From the NCBI GenBank assembly GCA_027046525.1, contig JALTYD010000006.1, forward strand, positions 1-7,711: 7,711 bases of DNA, in the 5' to 3' direction. The notes under the pieces were generated by a model. That model did not search any database. It was not told the DNA's origin and worked only from the letters and a program-made list of their open reading frames with translations. Numbering within the stretch: the stretch's first letter is position 1; every line of letters begins with the position of its first letter. The DNA comes from Pyrodictiaceae archaeon (GTDB taxonomy: Archaea > Thermoproteota > Thermoprotei_A > Sulfolobales > Pyrodictiaceae). The position numbers and the translations under genes were made by a program. This document shows, in pieces, positions 5,954 through 7,711 of this stretch.

Positions 5954-6220
5954 TCATCCTGTAACATTCATCGACATTGTAGACTCGGTGATATAGTTAG
6001 CTAAGTAAGATACTAGTGCAAAAACAGTCGATCCTATAGCTAGCCAGAAAGCAGCCCATACAGCATCTTCAACTAAGTCTTGACCAGCTCTCTTTACACG
6101 AATGAAGGGTATAGGTGCTCCTTTAAGTAGCCACCCTATGCTCCACGTTAGTAAGAATATACCCCAAGCAATACTGATAATTTTAGTCGTTAGAGTATTG
6201 ATTAGCTCTATTAATGTCAT
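5954..6220 (-). CDS. cedA1: CedA1-like pilin subunit (two-helix membrane protein)
   Basis: From the ATG at 6220 this is an 88-residue protein with two long hydrophobic helices (about 3-32 and 49-77) joined by the loop KGAPIPFIRVKRAGQD, which is rich in proline and basic residues. This is the architecture of VirB2-type pilins, including CedA1, which builds the DNA-import pilus of Desulfurococcales such as Aeropyrum. The basic loop would face the lumen of the pilus; an acidic Glu51-Asp52 pair starts helix two. A GTG at 6316 would give 120 residues, but it has no ribosome binding site, overlaps 38 bases of the helicase gene and adds a stretch without clear pilin character. The ATG at 6220 has a GGGAT element five bases upstream and yields a compact pilin, so I prefer it; the choice is not certain. 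It lies directly ahead of CedA, with the same loop motif in both proteins. Confidence 0.75.
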   Translation of the reverse strand: MTLIELINTLTTKIISIAWGIFLLTWSIGWLLKGAPIPFIRVKRAGQDLVEDAVWAAFWLAIGSTVFALVSYLANYITESTMSMNVTG

Positions 6221-6278
6221 TGATATCCCAGAGACTAGTATTAGCTGGAACCCAGAAGACGGTTTAGCGAAAATAATT

Positions 6279-7711
6279 CTAGTTATTCTTTGTCGACCTG
6301 CTATGGAGTTTTCCACGATACTTATAAAACTGTATTTCAGCCTCCACTAGTCCACGATAGAACTCCTCTTCGCCTAGTGTAAGCCGTTGTAGAATCCTCT
6401 TGGCTGTTGAGGGACCTACTCCTGTGTGAACAAGAGCCTCTAAAGCTTTAACCCCATAGCTTAGGACAAGATTTGCTGCCTCCTGCAACCACTTGAAAAC
6501 TTCCTTCTCTTTTCTCGAAAGTTTTTGATTCCTCCTGGCAGCTTTAATAATGCTAGATGTCTCTCTCTCAGAATACCCATAGGGTATAGGTGATATAAAT
6601 CGTGAACCACAATTTCGACATAATAAATTGTCATCTCTAATCTGGCCTATAGTTATACTCCAGTAATTTCCACATAAAAGACATACAAGTTTCACATTGT
6701 AGCTAGATAATCTCCTTCTAATAGCCTCAATAACAACAACTGGTATTCGTTCTCTGCCTCTCTCGTATCTGCCTATGAGTGATAAAGCTTGTTGTGTAAG
6801 TTCCGATGGACTCCTTAGGCTCTTAGTTACTATACTAATTCTTTTCTCCCTAATCTGCTCAAGAAAAGAGAATAATACTTCCAGATCAATATACTTCACC
6901 ATAACTTCTCTTAGTGCTTCAATACCAGCTGAGCTACTAGTTAACTTTCTTAAAACCCTCTTGACAGTGCCTAGATCGGCTTTTCTTTCAAAAAACCCGA
7001 ATCTATTAGCAACATGTAATAATACCCACTGATATAATCTGCTTTTAACTATACTTTTGTTAATGATATCTTCAATAGATCTACGATCCATATCACTAAG
7101 CTTCACTAGTGTCTGCTCCACGAGGTAGGGTGGTTGTCGCGAGGCAAACTGCAGAGCAACAATATAAGGTGAACTTGATGTTGATGGCGAATATCCTTTT
7201 ACTTCAGAAAAATATCCCGATAGAAGAAATTCAAGCGCTCTATTACCTCTAGTACCTAGAAAGCTATATACTACAAAAGCATCTCCATAATGCTCTATTA
7301 GTACTTCTCTGTCGTTTGGGAGAATATAGTCTTTTCTTAATGCACTAGCTAGGGTATTAGCTACAAAAGATACTGCATTGTCCTCTAGAGGATACTCCTT
7401 AAGAACTTCTGGGCCATATTTTCTAAATCTTCTAAATATACTACCGACCTCGCGTGCAACTCCATACTCTACTGGTATAAGTTCTCCTTCCCAAGCTGGT
7501 GGTATAAGTCTGCCTCCTACTTTGCGAATAACATATACTGTATTTGTTTCACTATCTATATCGACAACCTCCCAAATTAAACCACCGAGTACAAACTCTT
7601 CTCCTTTATCGAGAGTAGCTACAAACTCTTCGCTAACAACACCTATTTTCTTCTTTGTTGCAGCATCTCTTATAGTAAAATGCTTCACATCTGGAATCAT
7701 AGTTACTGAAT
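6279..7711 (-). CDS. lhr: Lhr-type superfamily 2 helicase, C-terminal half (N-terminal part outside window)
   Basis: This is the C-terminal region of a large ATP-dependent DNA/RNA helicase of the Lhr group. The frame is open to the right edge (codons Ser-Val-Thr precede the ATG at 7700), so the RecA-like motor domains lie outside and that ATG is internal. Counting from it, residues 1-90 match the Lhr beta-rich segment after the winged helix: IPDVKHF, IGVVSEEFVATL, GEEFVLGGLIWEVV, PPAWEGE. Residues 105-335 are the mainly helical domain 4. A four-cysteine motif follows, CLLC at 340-343 and CRNC at 361-364, probably a zinc ribbon, of the kind I recall from archaeal Lhr2. A helix-hairpin-helix-like motif with HTGVGPSTAKRIL (425-437) lies near the basic C-terminus and should contact DNA non-specifically. 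The Ced-like genes follow on the same strand, 58 bases after its stop. The Lhr family is clear; the Lhr2 subgroup is likely. Confidence 0.85.
   Translation of the reverse strand, partial: SVTMIPDVKHFTIRDAATKKKIGVVSEEFVATLDKGEEFVLGGLIWEVVDIDSETNTVYVIRKVGGRLIPPAWEGELIPVEYGVAREVGSIFRRFRKYGPEVLKEYPLEDNAVSFVANTLASALRKDYILPNDREVLIEHYGDAFVVYSFLGTRGNRALEFLLSGYFSEVKGYSPSTSSSPYIVALQFASRQPPYLVEQTLVKLSDMDRRSIEDIINKSIVKSRLYQWVLLHVANRFGFFERKADLGTVKRVLRKLTSSSAGIEALREVMVKYIDLEVLFSFLEQIREKRISIVTKSLRSPSELTQQALSLIGRYERGRERIPVVVIEAIRRRLSSYNVKLVCLLCGNYWSITIGQIRDDNLLCRNCGSRFISPIPYGYSERETSSIIKAARRNQKLSRKEKEVFKWLQEAANLVLSYGVKALEALVHTGVGPSTAKRILQRLTLGEEEFYRGLVEAEIQFYKYRGKLHSRSTKNN

Noticed and set aside
2923..6220. 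Integrated conjugative plasmid or virus
   Set aside because: No integrase, relaxase, replication protein, attachment repeats or tRNA were seen, and the cluster is embedded among housekeeping genes with similar composition.
4636..7032. Plus-strand frames at 4636-4887, 6102-6350 and 6775-7032
   Set aside because: All are antisense to well-supported minus-strand genes and show no family features.

Overview
The window looks like chromosomal DNA of a hyperthermophilic crenarchaeon, most likely Desulfurococcales or a close relative. The reasons are archaeal-type ribosomal proteins uL2 and uS19, AT-rich DNA with AGA/AGG arginine codons, GGTG/GAGG ribosome binding sites, and a gene set typical of Thermoprotei (Lhr-type helicase, Ced-like DNA-import genes, vWA protein). 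No rRNA, tRNA, CRISPR array, transposase or integrase was seen. Coding density is very high: no stretch without a gene exceeds about 85 bases.

Layout. From the left edge to 952 on the plus strand runs the 3' part of a von Willebrand factor A (vWA) protein with an intact metal-binding (MIDAS) site; its start lies outside the window. Everything else is on the minus strand, read right to left. First comes the C-terminal half of an Lhr-type superfamily 2 helicase with a four-cysteine motif and a helix-hairpin-helix. Then come four tightly packed genes: a small two-helix membrane protein (pilin-like CedA1), a large polytopic membrane protein (CedA), a 67-residue membrane protein (candidate CedA2) and a membrane-anchored HerA/VirB4-type ATPase (CedB). 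After an 83-base gap come uL2 and uS19, and finally a SAM-dependent methyltransferase that ends one base from the vWA gene.

The central finding is the four-gene set, which I read as a Ced (crenarchaeal exchange of DNA) system, the DNA importer related to type IV secretion. In that reading CedB is the VirB4-like motor, CedA the VirB6-like channel and CedA1 the VirB2-like pilin. Two details stand out. The first two membrane helices of CedA, with the basic loop between them, repeat the pilin hairpin almost position for position. CedA also carries a large predicted extracellular beta-rich region that begins with a carboxypeptidase-regulatory-like fold. The helicase directly upstream of the pilin may be co-transcribed with the importer.

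Other points are a uL2-uS19 pair separated from the usual archaeal ribosomal neighbours, a methyltransferase whose intact reading frame has no ATG, GTG or TTG ahead of its SAM-binding motif, and an inverted repeat at the uS19/methyltransferase boundary. Family assignments come from reading the translated sequence, without database searches.
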